Source: Sphingomonas nostoxanthinifaciens (GTDB lineage Bacteria; Pseudomonadota; Alphaproteobacteria; Sphingomonadales; Sphingomonadaceae). From it: a stretch of 64,000 bases of DNA. The DNA lies in assembly GCF_019930585.1 (NCBI RefSeq), contig NZ_CP082839.1:2104001-2168000 (forward strand). The letters are read 5' to 3'. A program made the position numbers and the translations under genes. Below are positions 25,750 to 37,792 of this stretch, in pieces. A model generated the notes under the pieces. That model did no database searches, had not been told where the DNA came from, and worked only from the letters and a program-made list of their open reading frames with translations. The first letter of the stretch is position 1; each line of letters starts with the position of its first letter.

Positions 25750-26694
25750 ATGACCGCATTGTCGCTCGCTCAGTTGGCGGAGGCGCGCAGCGCGCTGGAG
25801 GCGCCGCTGTTCGCCGATCTGGCCGGCGATGCCGCCGTGAGCTTCGAATTCTTCCCGCCCAAGACGGAGAAGATGGAGGAGACATTGTGGGCGTCGGTCG
25901 AGATGCTCGCGCCGCTCCAGCCACGCTTCGTCTCGGTCACCTATGGCGCCGGCGGCTCGACCCGCGAGCGCACCCACGCGACCGTGGCGCGGATCGCGCG
26001 CGAGACCTCGATCCCTGCCGCCGCGCACCTCACCTGCGTCGATGCGACGCGCGAGGAGATCGACGCGGTCGCGCGCGATTATTGGGCGGCGGGCGTGCGG
26101 CACATCGTCGCACTGCGCGGCGATCCACCCGGCGAGGGGCGCGCCTTCCAGAGCACGCCGGGCGGCTATGCCAATGCGGCCGATCTCGTGGCGGGGCTGC
26201 GCAAGGTCGCGCCGTTCGAGATTTCGGTTGCGGCCTATCCCGAATGCCACCCCGATTCGGCGCACGTGCAGGCCGACCTCGACAATCTGAAGGCCAAGAT
26301 CGACGCCGGCGCGCACCGCGCGATCACCCAATTCTTCTTCTCGCCCGAAACCTTCTTCCGCTTCCGCGATGCGGCCGCTGCGGCGGGGATCGATGCCGAG
26401 CTGGTGCCCGGCATCATGCCCGTCACCAACTTCGCCGCGACCCGGCGGATGGCGGCAATGTGCGGCACCGACGTGCCGGCGTGGATGGCGCGGCTGTTCG
26501 AGGGGCTGGACGATCTGCCCGCCGCGCGCCAGCTCGTCGCGGCGACGCTGACCGCCGAGCTTTGCCGCAAGCTGTATGCCGGCGGCGTGCGCCACTTCCA
26601 TTTCTACACACTCAACCGGGCGGAATTGTCCTTCGCCATCTGCCACCTGCTCGGCCTGCGTGCCGCGCCCAAGGCGGAAAGGGCGGCGGCATGA
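25750..26694 (+). CDS. metF: Methylenetetrahydrofolate reductase
   Basis: This 314-residue flavoenzyme reduces 5,10-methylene-THF to 5-methyl-THF for methionine synthase. The family start AVSFEFFPPKTEKMEE (Glu in the active site), the SVTYGAGGSTRERTH block and HIVALRGDPP are present, and the length is normal. The ATG at 25750 follows a gggag site. Its stop overlaps the start of the homocysteine-binding half of methionine synthase by four bases, so substrate supply and use are coupled. It lies 50 bases behind a promoter overlapped by a palindromic operator. Confidence 0.97.
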   Translation: MTALSLAQLAEARSALEAPLFADLAGDAAVSFEFFPPKTEKMEETLWASVEMLAPLQPRFVSVTYGAGGSTRERTHATVARIARETSIPAAAHLTCVDATREEIDAVARDYWAAGVRHIVALRGDPPGEGRAFQSTPGGYANAADLVAGLRKVAPFEISVAAYPECHPDSAHVQADLDNLKAKIDAGAHRAITQFFFSPETFFRFRDAAAAAGIDAELVPGIMPVTNFAATRRMAAMCGTDVPAWMARLFEGLDDLPAARQLVAATLTAELCRKLYAGGVRHFHFYTLNRAELSFAICHLLGLRAAPKAERAAA

Positions 26695-27752
26695 GCCTGA
26701 CCCCCTCGATCGCCGCGCAGACGCTGCGTGCGGAAGCCGCCAAGCGCATCCTGCTCAACGACGGCGCATTCGGCACGATGATCCAGTCCTATCGGCTGGA
26801 GGAGGCGGATTATCGCGGCTCCTACGATCTCAGCCGCGACCAGAAGGGCAATAACGACCTGCTGGTGCTGACGCGGCCCGACATCATCGACGCGATTACG
26901 CGCGCTTATCTGGATGCCGGGTCGGACATCGTCGCCACCAACACCTTCAACGCGAACACGATCAGCGAGGAGGATTATGACGCGGGGCATCTCGTCCGCG
27001 AAATGAACGTCCAGGCGAGCCGGATCGCGCGGGCCGCGGCGGACGATTATCAGGCGCGCGACGGTCGTCCGCGCTTCGTCGCCGGCGCGATCGGGCCGAC
27101 CAACAAGACGCTGTCGCTCTCGCCCGACGTCAACGATCCGGGCTTTCGCGCGATCGATTTCGACACGCTGAAGGACGTCTATGCCGATCAGGCCGAGGCA
27201 TTGCTCGACGGTGGCTGCGATTTCATCCTGATCGAGACGATCTTCGACACGCTCAACGCCAAGGCGGGCATCGTCGCGATCAAGGAGCTGGAGGTGAAGC
27301 TCGGCCGGGAGATCCCGCTGATGCTGTCGATGACGATCACCGACATGTCCGGCCGAAACCTCTCCGGCCATTCGGTCGAGGCGTTCACCTATACGGTGCG
27401 CCACGCCCGGCCGCTGACGATCGGGCTGAATTGCGCGTTCGGGGCCGATCTGATGCGGCCTTACCTGCAGGCGATGGAGCAGGTCGCGGATTGCCTGGTG
27501 ATGGCCTATCCCAATGCCGGCCTGCCCAACGAACTGGGCGCCTATGACGAGCTGCCGGCCGACACCGGCGCGCAGATCGCCGACTGGGCCGATGCCGGGC
27601 TCATCAACATCGTCGGCGGCTGCTGCGGCACCACGCCGTCGCACATCGCGGCGATGGGCGCGGCGGTGAAGGGCAAGGCGCCGCGCACGATCGCGACGCC
27701 GACACCGTCGATGCGGCTCGCCGGCCTCGATCCGTTTGTGATCGCGGCTTGA
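26691..27752 (+). CDS. metH: Methionine synthase, homocysteine-binding (N-terminal) subunit
   Basis: This 353-residue protein equals the first domain of cobalamin-dependent methionine synthase. It opens with LLNDGAFGTMIQSY, and the zinc-thiolate ligands that bind homocysteine are Cys248 (GLNCAFGAD) and Cys311-Cys312 (GGCCGTTP). It ends cleanly after that barrel, without the folate domain, which is encoded by the next gene. The start is fixed by the ATGA overlap with metF. Split MetH is, to my recollection, common in sphingomonads, so this is probably functional and not a broken gene. Confidence 0.92.
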   Translation: MSLTPSIAAQTLRAEAAKRILLNDGAFGTMIQSYRLEEADYRGSYDLSRDQKGNNDLLVLTRPDIIDAITRAYLDAGSDIVATNTFNANTISEEDYDAGHLVREMNVQASRIARAAADDYQARDGRPRFVAGAIGPTNKTLSLSPDVNDPGFRAIDFDTLKDVYADQAEALLDGGCDFILIETIFDTLNAKAGIVAIKELEVKLGREIPLMLSMTITDMSGRNLSGHSVEAFTYTVRHARPLTIGLNCAFGADLMRPYLQAMEQVADCLVMAYPNAGLPNELGAYDELPADTGAQIADWADAGLINIVGGCCGTTPSHIAAMGAAVKGKAPRTIATPTPSMRLAGLDPFVIAA

Positions 27753-27760
27753 TCGACACC

Positions 27761-27842
27761 GTCTTCCCGGCGAAAGCCGGGATCTCCCGCTATCTGCCGC
27801 CCACTTTGCCTCATGAGATCCCAGCTTTTGCTGGGATGACGG
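27761..27842. repeat. Pair of inverted REP-like palindromic elements between metH halves
   Basis: The left unit (27761-27786) contains the hairpin CCCGGCGAAAGCCGGG and the right unit (27815-27841) contains CCCAGCTTTTGCTGGG. The flanks gatctc and gagatc make the two units inverted copies of each other. This is the form of dispersed intergenic palindromes known from many alphaproteobacterial genomes. It fills almost the whole gap between the two metH genes. Confidence 0.8.
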
Positions 27843-27843
27843 A

Positions 27844-30546
<2,703 letters not shown>

Positions 30547-30568
30547 GCGCCAAAGCGCCATTGCATGA

Positions 30569-30597
30569 TTGACTTGGGCGGGGGCGCCCGGCACATC
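30569..30597 (+). promoter_or_regulatory. Possible promoter of the glycine riboswitch-gcv transcript
   Basis: TTGACT at 30569 has a good -35 sequence. The hexamer 17 bases further on, CACATC at 30592, is a poor -10. It is the only plausible pair between the metH stop and the riboswitch. Confidence 0.3.
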
Positions 30598-30630
30598 GAG
30601 AGCGTCGTCGTCGGGCAACCGGCGGGGCCG

Positions 30631-30815
30631 CGCGGGAGAGCGCCGGGCTACCGGCCGCCGAAGGAGCAACCGCCCCGGAATCTCTCAGGCAACGGGACCG
30701 CGCGGGCCAAGACACTCTGGAAAGCGGGCAGGGGGCGTGACGCCGCCCGCCCCACCGAAGGGGTAAGCGGTCGCAAAGGGCCGCGAAAGCTCTCAGGTTC
30801 CGTGACAGAGGGGGC
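30631..30815 (+). promoter_or_regulatory. Tandem glycine riboswitch
   Basis: Two consecutive glycine aptamers precede gcvT. The first (about 30631-30725) has GGGAGAGC, CCGCCGAAGGAGCAA, TCTCTCAGGCAAC and ACACTCTGGAAAGC in the right order. The second (about 30735-30815) has CACCGAAGGGGTAAGC, AAGCTCTCAGGTTCC and GACAGAGGGGG. Glycine binding normally switches on the downstream glycine cleavage genes. The expression platform must lie in 30816-30875, where I see no clear terminator, so control may be translational. Confidence 0.95.
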
Positions 30816-30875
30816 GTGGAATCGATCGGGCGCGGCGTCCGGTCGTGTCCGCGTGCTGCTGCCCGGAGAATGATG

Positions 30876-31991
30876 ATGAGCGCGACCGAAGAACCCGCAG
30901 CCTCCCTGCCGCTCGATGGCTGGCACCGCGCGCTGGGCGCGCGGATGGTGCCCTTCGCGGGCTATGCGATGCCGATCCAGTATGAGGGCATCATCGCCGA
31001 GCATCAGTGGACGCGCACGCATGCCGGCCTGTTCGACGTGAGCCATATGGGCCAGCTGACGCTGTCGGGCGCGAACGTCGCGGAGGCGCTGGAAACCTTG
31101 CTGCCGGGCGACATCAAGGGGCTGAGCGAGAACCGCCAGCGTTACTCGCTGCTGCTCGACGCGAGCGGCGGGATCATCGACGATCTGATGGTCACGCGCC
31201 GCGCCGACGATTTCTACATGGTGGTGAACGGCGCGACCAAGGTGGGCGACATCGCGCACATGCGCGCGCATCTGCCGGCCGGCGTCGCGCTGGTGACGAT
31301 GGACGATCAGGCGCTGCTCGCGCTGCAGGGCCCAGAGGCGGTGACCGCGCTCGCGCGCATCGTGCCCGGCGTGGAAGCGCTCGTCTTCATGCAGGCCGGT
31401 GCATTCGGCCATGGCGAGCATAAGCTGTGGATCAGCCGCTCGGGCTATACCGGTGAGGACGGGTTCGAGATCTCGCTGCCCGCGAGCAGCGTCGAGATGT
31501 TCGCCGGGCTGCTGCTCGACCAGCCGGAGGTGAAGCCGATCGGCCTCGGCGCGCGCGATTCGCTGCGGCTGGAGGCGGGCCTGCCGCTCTACGGTCACGA
31601 TCTCGATACCAATATCGATCCGGCGACGGCCGATCTCGGCTTCGCCGTCTCCAAGCGTCGTCGGGCCGAGGGTGGCTTTCCCGGCGCCGCGACCATCCTG
31701 CCGCATCTGGCCGATGGCGCGCCGACCAAGCGCGTCGGCCTCGCCGTCGAGGGGCGCCTGCCCGCGCGCGAGGGTGCACCGATCCTGTTCGACGGGGCCA
31801 CGATCGGCACCGTCACCTCGGGCGGCTTTGCCCCGACCGTGAATGCGCCGATCGCGATGGGCTATGTCGCCGCCGCGCATGCCGTACCCGGCACCCAGCT
31901 TGAGGTGGAGGTCCGCGGCAAGCGCCTCGCCGCCACCGTCACGCCGATGCCGTTCGTCCCCCACCGCTACGTCCGCAAGGGAGCGCTCTGA
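30876..31991 (+). CDS. gcvT: Glycine cleavage system T protein (aminomethyltransferase)
   Basis: This 371-residue enzyme takes the aminomethyl group from lipoylated GcvH and gives methylene-THF and ammonia. The folate-binding GcvT pattern is clear: [13 protein letters not shown] near the start, [10 protein letters not shown], and [12 protein letters not shown] with the GYTGEDGFE signature. Three ATGs stand in a row at 30870, 30873 and 30876; the third has the best spacing to the ggaga site. It heads the gcvT-gcvH-gcvPA-gcvPB operon under a tandem glycine riboswitch. Confidence 0.96.
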   Translation: MSATEEPAASLPLDGWHRALGARMVPFAGYAMPIQYEGIIAEHQWTRTHAGLFDVSHMGQLTLSGANVAEALETLLPGDIKGLSENRQRYSLLLDASGGIIDDLMVTRRADDFYMVVNGATKVGDIAHMRAHLPAGVALVTMDDQALLALQGPEAVTALARIVPGVEALVFMQAGAFGHGEHKLWISRSGYTGEDGFEISLPASSVEMFAGLLLDQPEVKPIGLGARDSLRLEAGLPLYGHDLDTNIDPATADLGFAVSKRRRAEGGFPGAATILPHLADGAPTKRVGLAVEGRLPAREGAPILFDGATIGTVTSGGFAPTVNAPIAMGYVAAAHAVPGTQLEVEVRGKRLAATVTPMPFVPHRYVRKGAL

Positions 31992-31993
31992 CC

Positions 31994-32365
31994 ATGACCC
32001 GCTTTTTCACGTCCGAACATGAATGGATCGCGGTGGACGGCAACGTCGCCACCGTCGGCATCACCGATTATGCGCAGGGCCAGCTGGGCGACATCGTGTT
32101 CGTCGAGCTGCCCGCCGCCGGCGCGACCGTCGCCAAGGGCAAGGAGGCCGCGGTGGTCGAATCGGTGAAGGCCGCCTCCGACGTCTACTCGCCCGTCTCC
32201 GGCGCGGTGACCGGGAGCAACGACGCGCTGGTGGACGAGCCCGCGCTCGCCAACACCGCGCCCGAAACCGACGGCTGGTTCTTCAAGCTGACGTTGTCCG
32301 ATCCGTCCGAGCTCGACGGCCTGATGGACGAGGCGGCCTACAAGGCGTTCGTGGACGGCCTCTGA
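31994..32365 (+). CDS. gcvH: Glycine cleavage system H protein
   Basis: This 123-residue lipoyl carrier shuttles the aminomethyl intermediate between P and T proteins. The lipoylated Lys59 lies in [16 protein letters not shown], and the N-terminus [12 protein letters not shown] is typical. It begins three bases after the gcvT stop, and its stop overlaps the gcvPA start (TGATG). The length is normal. Confidence 0.97.
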   Translation: MTRFFTSEHEWIAVDGNVATVGITDYAQGQLGDIVFVELPAAGATVAKGKEAAVVESVKAASDVYSPVSGAVTGSNDALVDEPALANTAPETDGWFFKLTLSDPSELDGLMDEAAYKAFVDGL

Positions 32366-33729
32366 TGCGCTATCTGCCCCTCTCCGACGCCGATCGCGCG
32401 GCGATGCTCGATGTGATCGGCGTATCCAGCGTGGACGCGCTGTTCGCCGACGTGCCCGAGGCGGCGCGCCTGTCCGGCCCGGTCGAGGGGCTGCCGCTGC
32501 ATGCCTCCGAACTCGCGGTCGAGCGCCAGCTCGCTGCGCTGGCACGGCGCAACCTTTCCGCTGCCGACGCGCCTTTCTTCCTGGGGGCGGGCGCCTATCG
32601 GCATCATGTGCCGGCGAGCGTCGACCACCTGATCCAGCGCGGCGAGTTCCTGACGAGCTACACGCCCTATCAGCCCGAGATCGCGCAGGGCACGCTGCAG
32701 GTGTTGTTCGAGTTCCAGACGCAGGTCGCGCGCCTGCTCGGCTGTGATGTCGCCAACGCCTCGATGTATGACGGCTCGACCGCCTGCTGGGAGGCGATCG
32801 TGATGGCGCGGCGCATCACCCGGCGCGGCAAGGCGATCCTGTCGGGCGGGCTGCATCCGCACTACGTCAGCACCGCGCGCACGATGGCGAAGTTCACCGG
32901 CGACGTGCTGGAGACGAGCGTGCCGCGCCTCGACGGCACCGCCGAGGGCGAGATGGCGCGCCTGATCGCGGCGATCGATGACGAGACGAGCTGCGTCGTC
33001 GTCCAGAATCCCGGCATCCTCGGCCGCATCGCCGATCTGTCCGAGCTGGCCGAAGCATGCCACGCCAAGGGCGCGCTGCTGGTCGCGGTCGTGACCGAGG
33101 TGGTGTCGCTGGGCGCGATCAAGTCGCCCGGCGAAATGGGCGCGGATATCGTGGTGGGCGAAGGGCAGGGGCTCGGCGTCGGGCTCCAGTTCGGCGGTCC
33201 GCATGTCGGACTGTTCGCCACGCGCGACAAATATGTCCGCCAGATGCCGGGGCGCCTGTGCGGCCAGACGACCGATGCCGAGGGAAAGCGCGGCTTCGTG
33301 CTGACGCTTTCGACCCGCGAGCAACATATCCGGCGCGAGAAAGCGACGTCGAATATCTGTACCAATTCAGGGCTTTGCGCGCTCGCTTTCTCGATCCACA
33401 TGACCTTGCTGGGCGAGGCGGGGCTGACTCGGCTGGCTGCGCTCAACCATGCCAATGCGGTCGCGGCAGCCGAGCGGCTGGCGAAGGTGGCGGGCGTCGA
33501 GCTGATGACCGACACCTTCTTCAACGAGTTCACGCTGCGGCTGAACCGCCCGTCGCGGCCGATCGTGCGCACGCTCGCCGAGAATGGCGTGCTGGCGGGC
33601 GTGTCGCTCGGCCGGCTCTATCCGGGCGAAGCCGCGCTGGAGAACGGGCTGCTGGTCTGCGTGACCGAGACCACGACCACGGATGATGTTGAGGCGCTGG
33701 CGACGGCGCTGGAAGAGGTGCTGGCATGA
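32365..33729 (+). CDS. gcvPA: Glycine dehydrogenase (decarboxylating) subunit 1
   Basis: This 454-residue protein corresponds to the N-terminal half of the P protein, the form found where the decarboxylase is split in two. Family features include [18 protein letters not shown], the [15 protein letters not shown] block, and [14 protein letters not shown]. It lacks the PLP lysine, which is in subunit 2, and pairs with it to form the active site. Its start overlaps the gcvH stop and its end overlaps gcvPB by four bases, giving tight stoichiometric coupling. Confidence 0.97.
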   Translation: MRYLPLSDADRAAMLDVIGVSSVDALFADVPEAARLSGPVEGLPLHASELAVERQLAALARRNLSAADAPFFLGAGAYRHHVPASVDHLIQRGEFLTSYTPYQPEIAQGTLQVLFEFQTQVARLLGCDVANASMYDGSTACWEAIVMARRITRRGKAILSGGLHPHYVSTARTMAKFTGDVLETSVPRLDGTAEGEMARLIAAIDDETSCVVVQNPGILGRIADLSELAEACHAKGALLVAVVTEVVSLGAIKSPGEMGADIVVGEGQGLGVGLQFGGPHVGLFATRDKYVRQMPGRLCGQTTDAEGKRGFVLTLSTREQHIRREKATSNICTNSGLCALAFSIHMTLLGEAGLTRLAALNHANAVAAAERLAKVAGVELMTDTFFNEFTLRLNRPSRPIVRTLAENGVLAGVSLGRLYPGEAALENGLLVCVTETTTTDDVEALATALEEVLA

Positions 33730-35270
33730 CGATCAATCCCAGCGGCTGGCGTCCCGATCAGGGAGAGGCGGGCGGCGCGAACGAAGCGGCCACCGTCACC
33801 GGCAATCGCGCGCTGATGCTCGAGGAGCCGTTACTGTTCGAGATTGGCGGGCTCGACCGCACCGGCGTCGACTTCGACGAGCCGGTGGCGGCGCCGAACC
33901 GCCTCGGCGGTCTCGCGCGCACGTCGATCGGCCTGCCCGGCCTGTCCGAGCCCGAGGCGGTGCGGCATTACACGCGTCTCAGCCGCCAGAATTATGCGAT
34001 CGATCTTGGCCTGTTCCCGCTCGGATCGTGCACGATGAAGCACAATCCGCGCCTGAACGAGAAGGTGGCGCGGCTGCCCGGCTTCGCCGACATCCATCCG
34101 CTCGCGCCGGTCGACAGTGTGCAGGGCGCGCTCGCGGTGATCCATCTCGTCGGCGAATGGCTCAAGACGCTGACCGGCATGCCCGGCATCGCGATGACCC
34201 CCAAAGCCGGCGCGCATGGCGAATTGTGCGGCCTGCTCGCGATCCGCGCGGCGCTGGAGGCGCGCGGCGACGCGCGTTCGGTCGTGCTGGTGCCGGAGAG
34301 CGCGCACGGTACCAACCCCGCCACCGCCGCCTTCTGCGGCTATGCGGTCGAGAATATCCCCGCGACTGCCGAGGGGCGCGTCGATCTCGCCGCGCTGCAG
34401 GGCCGGTTGGGGCCGGACGTGGCGGCGGTGATGATCACCAACCCCAACACCTGCGGCCTGTTCGAGCGCGACATGATCGCGATCGGCGAGGCGGTGCATG
34501 CGGTAGGCGCCTTCCTCTATTGTGACGGCGCGAACTTCAACGCGATCGTCGGCCGCGTGCGTCCCGGCGATCTCGGCGTCGATGCGATGCACATCAACCT
34601 GCACAAGACCTTCTCGACCCCGCATGGCGGCGGCGGACCGGGCTCGGGCCCGGTGGTCTTTTCCGAGGCGCTGGCGCCGTTCGCGCCGTTGCCGTTCGTC
34701 GAGAAGGACGGCGACACCTATCGCCTTGTCGAGGAAGAGACCGTCGAGGAGCATCACGGCCAGGCATTCGGCCGCATGTGTGCCTTCCAGGGGCAGATGG
34801 GCATGTTCACGCGTGCCGCCGCCTACATGCTGAGCCATGGCGCCGACGGCCTGCGCCAGGTGTCGGGCGACGCCGTGCTCAACGCCAACTACATCCTGCG
34901 CTCGCTGAGCGACGTGCTGGAGGCGCCGTTCGAGGCGAGCGGGCCGTGCATGCATGAGGCATTGTTCTCGGATGCCGGCTTTGGCGGGGGGCTCTCGACG
35001 TTGGATATCGCCAAGGGGCTGATCGACGAGGGCTTCCACCCGATGACGATGTACTTCCCGCTGGTGGTGCACGGCGCGATGCTGATCGAGCCGACCGAAA
35101 CCGAGAGCAAGGCGACGCTCGACCAGTTCATCGCCGCGCTGCGCGGGCTGGCCGAGCGGGCGAAGGCCGGCGATGCGAGCCTCAAGGCGGCCCCGGTCTT
35201 CGCACCGCGCCGCCGGCTGGACGAAACCGCCGCCGCGCGCAAGCCGGTGCTCGGGTGGCGGAACGATTGA
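33726..35270 (+). CDS. gcvPB: Glycine dehydrogenase (decarboxylating) subunit 2
   Basis: This 514-residue subunit binds pyridoxal phosphate through Lys294 in the motif [16 protein letters not shown]. With subunit 1 it decarboxylates glycine and loads the aminomethyl group on GcvH. The blocks [19 protein letters not shown] and [16 protein letters not shown] are family hallmarks. It is the last gene of the riboswitch-controlled operon and is followed by a large hairpin likely to act as terminator. Confidence 0.97.
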   Translation: MTINPSGWRPDQGEAGGANEAATVTGNRALMLEEPLLFEIGGLDRTGVDFDEPVAAPNRLGGLARTSIGLPGLSEPEAVRHYTRLSRQNYAIDLGLFPLGSCTMKHNPRLNEKVARLPGFADIHPLAPVDSVQGALAVIHLVGEWLKTLTGMPGIAMTPKAGAHGELCGLLAIRAALEARGDARSVVLVPESAHGTNPATAAFCGYAVENIPATAEGRVDLAALQGRLGPDVAAVMITNPNTCGLFERDMIAIGEAVHAVGAFLYCDGANFNAIVGRVRPGDLGVDAMHINLHKTFSTPHGGGGPGSGPVVFSEALAPFAPLPFVEKDGDTYRLVEEETVEEHHGQAFGRMCAFQGQMGMFTRAAAYMLSHGADGLRQVSGDAVLNANYILRSLSDVLEAPFEASGPCMHEALFSDAGFGGGLSTLDIAKGLIDEGFHPMTMYFPLVVHGAMLIEPTETESKATLDQFIAALRGLAERAKAGDASLKAAPVFAPRRRLDETAAARKPVLGWRND

Positions 35271-35279
35271 GGCCTTCGT

Positions 35280-35313
35280 TCGTGCGGGGCGGAGCCGCCC
35301 CGCCGGCACGAAT
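35280..35313 (+). terminator. Large hairpin after gcvPB, probable terminator
   Basis: TTCGTGC (35280-35286) pairs with GCACGAA (35307-35313), and inside it GGGGCGG pairs with CCGCCCC, giving a long GC-rich stem just after the gcvPB stop. There is no T-run after it, so termination may be inefficient or Rho-assisted. Confidence 0.5.
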
Positions 35314-35377
35314 GTCACGCGACTGTCATGCTAAATATTTGAAGTAGCTCGGTCTTTTTAAGATTAATGATCGTTAA

Positions 35378-35418
35378 CCCGTCGGCCACCTGCTTTCTGC
35401 GGGGTGGGCCGACGGGAG
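35378..35418 (+). promoter_or_regulatory. Leader hairpin overlapping the ribosome site of a PEP-CTERM gene
   Basis: CCCGTCGGCCACC (35378-35390) pairs with GGTGGGCCGACGGG (35403-35416) with one bulged G. The right arm runs into the GGGAG ribosome site (35414-35418) of the gene that starts at 35426, so the folded leader would hide part of it. Translational control is an inference. Confidence 0.5.
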
Positions 35419-35425
35419 ATGATTG

Positions 35426-36013
35426 ATGCTGCTTCGTTATCGGCTTTGCGTGTCTGCGACCTTTGTCCTGCTCGGCGTGGCAGCCGCCACCGCACCGGCC
35501 ACGGCAGCGCCCGTACTGGTCGGTGTTGCGACCGACTTCGCGTCCTCGCCGTTCAGCTTCACGGTCGACGGCAGCACCTTCACCTTCAGCGGCACCGGCG
35601 ACATCTTCGGGCCGACCGCCATTCAGACGAGCGGCGGCGCGGCGGTGAATTCGTTCGGCGGCTTCCTCGGTATTCCGGTCGAGCCGACCAGCTATTTCGT
35701 GGATCGCGGAACGGTCAGCTTCGGACCCGGCGACCCCTTCGCCTCGTTCGGCAGCGGCGCGGCCGTCCCCTATTCGAACGGCAACAATTTCATCGGGCTG
35801 CGGGCGACGCAGAACGGGGCCGATTATTACGGCTATGCCTTCACCACCGATAGCGTGCTGAATGCCTATGCGTTCGAAACCGCCCCCGGCACGGCGATCA
35901 CAGCATCGACCGCGGTTCCCGAGCCGATCTCATGGTCGTTGATGGTCGGCGGCTTCGGGCTGGTGGGTGCTGCGATGCGCCGGCGCCGCGTCGCCGGGGT
36001 GCGCTTCGCCTGA
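35426..36013 (+). CDS. PEP-CTERM sorting domain protein
   Basis: This 195-residue exported protein has a signal peptide ending near ATAAP (about residue 28) and a Phe/Gly/Ser/Thr-rich beta body with a FTVDGSTFTFSGTG stretch. The C-terminal sorting signal is VPEPISWSLMVGGFGLVG followed by RRRR. I prefer the ATG at 35426 over the TTG one codon earlier. The ribosome site is partly inside a leader hairpin. It would be anchored or released by an exosortase encoded elsewhere. The function of the body is unknown. Confidence 0.85.
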   Translation: MLLRYRLCVSATFVLLGVAAATAPATAAPVLVGVATDFASSPFSFTVDGSTFTFSGTGDIFGPTAIQTSGGAAVNSFGGFLGIPVEPTSYFVDRGTVSFGPGDPFASFGSGAAVPYSNGNNFIGLRATQNGADYYGYAFTTDSVLNAYAFETAPGTAITASTAVPEPISWSLMVGGFGLVGAAMRRRRVAGVRFA

Positions 36014-36058
36014 TCGATCGGCGGCCCTTCCCGACGGAAGGGCCGCCACATCGCCTGC

Positions 36059-36577
36059 TCAATCGGGGCTGTGCGCCTCGACATAGGCCTTGGGATCCTT
36101 GTCGACCGGCTTGACGCCGGTGAGATGTGCCGCGCCGAACGCCGCGAACTTGACGGCCAGCTGATGCCGTCGCTCGCGACTGGCATGCTGGCGCATGTCG
36201 GTCATCCCCTGCCGTTCCTCCTCCGCCATATGCTTGCTGTTGGCGAGGTTGCACTTGCCGACCGCCTCGAACCAGGCGTCGCTGCCGACCTCGTGCCGAT
36301 CGACCGCGGCGCCGGTATCGCGGATATCGTTATGATCCTCGATCGCGTCCTTGGTCTCGTCCTCGGCGCTGTCGGCGTCGTTCGCGCCATGGCCGACCAT
36401 CAGCACGTCGGGGTAGAAGAAGCGCTCCTCGGCCTCGGCATGGGCGTCGAGCAAAGCCTGCAGCCGTTGCCAGATCGGGCGCAGCGCGTCGGGATCGCCG
36501 GCGCCGATCTCCTCGATCATCGCGAACAGGCGTCGCTGCTCGGCATGGTCATCGAGAATGAGCTGGCAGATATCCAT
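36059..36577 (-). CDS. Hemerythrin HHE-domain protein
   Basis: This 172-residue helical protein carries the His/Glu ligands of a non-haem di-iron HHE bundle: ILDDHAEQRR near the start, LLDAHAEAEERFFYP, AIEDHNDI and NSKHMAEEE. Such proteins bind oxygen, iron or nitric oxide or act in stress responses; the ligand here is not known. The ATG at 36577 is the start consistent with the HHE fold; the open frame continues upstream only as out-of-phase sequence. It is divergent from the DUF1338 gene. A C-terminal segment of about 50 residues (HLTGVKPVDKDP) lies outside the bundle. Confidence 0.87.
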   Translation of the reverse strand: MDICQLILDDHAEQRRLFAMIEEIGAGDPDALRPIWQRLQALLDAHAEAEERFFYPDVLMVGHGANDADSAEDETKDAIEDHNDIRDTGAAVDRHEVGSDAWFEAVGKCNLANSKHMAEEERQGMTDMRQHASRERRHQLAVKFAAFGAAHLTGVKPVDKDPKAYVEAHSPD

Positions 36578-36691
36578 GAGCGCCTCCAAGCGGGAATTGA
36601 GCCCCAACGCGCGGCCGTCATATCGGCACCATCGGATGACGCCCGCGCATGATCGGCGTAGGGATTGCGGAACAAGGATCGGGAGCAGGGC

Positions 36692-37696
36692 ATGGAGAAT
36701 ATGGTCGCACGGCTCGTGCGCGCGCATCTCGGCGATCGCGCGGACGGCGTTCTGGCGCAGGTCTCGGTCGATCCGGCCGCGGACACGCCCGGCGAAGCGA
36801 TGGCCACGCGCAGCGCCGTGGCGATGGCGCTCACGCTCTGCCTGTTCGACGATCTGCTGGCGCGGGTGCCGACCGCCGCCACCTATGTCGCCGGCCGGCA
36901 GGCGGCGGGCGAGCGCATCTGCTTCGATCATGGCGCGATCCGCACGATCCGCTTTGCCGCGGGGCCGACCGGGGCATTGCCGGCGGGGGAGGCGGCGTTC
37001 ACGCGGCTGCTGGCGCCGCTCGGCTATGAGATGGCCGCGGTCTATCCGCTGCCGGCGCTGCGCATGACCGGCCGCGCCTGGCGCCACCGCGATCATCCCG
37101 AGACGATCCCGCAATTCTTCGTGAGCGAGTTGCACGTCGATCAATTCGACGACGACTTCGCCGACGTCGCCCAGCGCATTTTCGGCGCCTCGCGCGATCC
37201 GCTGGACGAGGCGGCGCACGCCTTCCTGCGTGCGATCGAGCAGGGGCCGGCTCCGTTCGACATGGCCGCCGCGGCGCTCCCCGCGCTCGTCGCCGCCTTC
37301 GGTCGCCAGCATCCGCTGCCGACGGTGGCCGATTACGAGGCACTGCGCGCGCAGTCGGCCGAGGCGGCGTGGATCGCGACCGAGGGCAATGCCTTCAATC
37401 ATGCCACCGATCGCGTGGCGGACGTGGACGCGGTGGCGGCCGAGCTGCGCGCACTCGGCCAGCCGATGAAGGAGCGGGTCGAGGTGTCGGCGAGCGGCCG
37501 CGTCCGCCAGACGGCGTTTCGCGCCGACACCGTGGTCCGCACGCTGGGCGGCGGCGTCGGTCCGACCGAATGCGCGGTGCCCGGCTCGTTCTACGAGTTC
37601 ATCACCCGCGCGGTCGATCCGGCGACCGGACGGCTCGACCTGGGCTTCGACAGCGGCAACGCGACCGGTATCTTTGCGATGACGCGCGGCGCTTGA
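36692..37696 (+). CDS. DUF1338 family, 2-oxoadipate dioxygenase/decarboxylase-like enzyme
   Basis: This 334-residue protein has the DUF1338 metal-site pattern: FDHGAIRTIRF (first His), FNHATDRV (second His) and VPGSFYEFITR (Glu). Studied relatives of this fold use Fe(II) to convert 2-oxoadipate to D-2-hydroxyglutarate in lysine breakdown. It is shorter than those enzymes (about 460 residues), so its substrate may differ. The ATG at 36692 follows a gggag site. No other lysine-catabolism genes lie around it. Confidence 0.75.
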   Translation: MENMVARLVRAHLGDRADGVLAQVSVDPAADTPGEAMATRSAVAMALTLCLFDDLLARVPTAATYVAGRQAAGERICFDHGAIRTIRFAAGPTGALPAGEAAFTRLLAPLGYEMAAVYPLPALRMTGRAWRHRDHPETIPQFFVSELHVDQFDDDFADVAQRIFGASRDPLDEAAHAFLRAIEQGPAPFDMAAAALPALVAAFGRQHPLPTVADYEALRAQSAEAAWIATEGNAFNHATDRVADVDAVAAELRALGQPMKERVEVSASGRVRQTAFRADTVVRTLGGGVGPTECAVPGSFYEFITRAVDPATGRLDLGFDSGNATGIFAMTRGA

Positions 37697-37741
37697 CGTG
37701 GGCAGGCTAAGACTTTGGTCTCCCCGATTTTTGCCGTTCAG

Positions 37742-37751
37742 TAATATATTA
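37742..37751. promoter_or_regulatory. A/T palindrome upstream of RND operon
   Basis: TAATATATTA is a perfect 10-base palindrome in the 96-base gap ahead of the RND adaptor gene. It is the most A/T-rich point of the gap and could be a -10 region, a repressor site, or both. No adjacent TetR gene is present to support an operator role. Confidence 0.25.
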
Positions 37752-37792
37752 GCGCTGGTATTTCCCGGCGTTTTACGGCTTGAAGCGCATAG

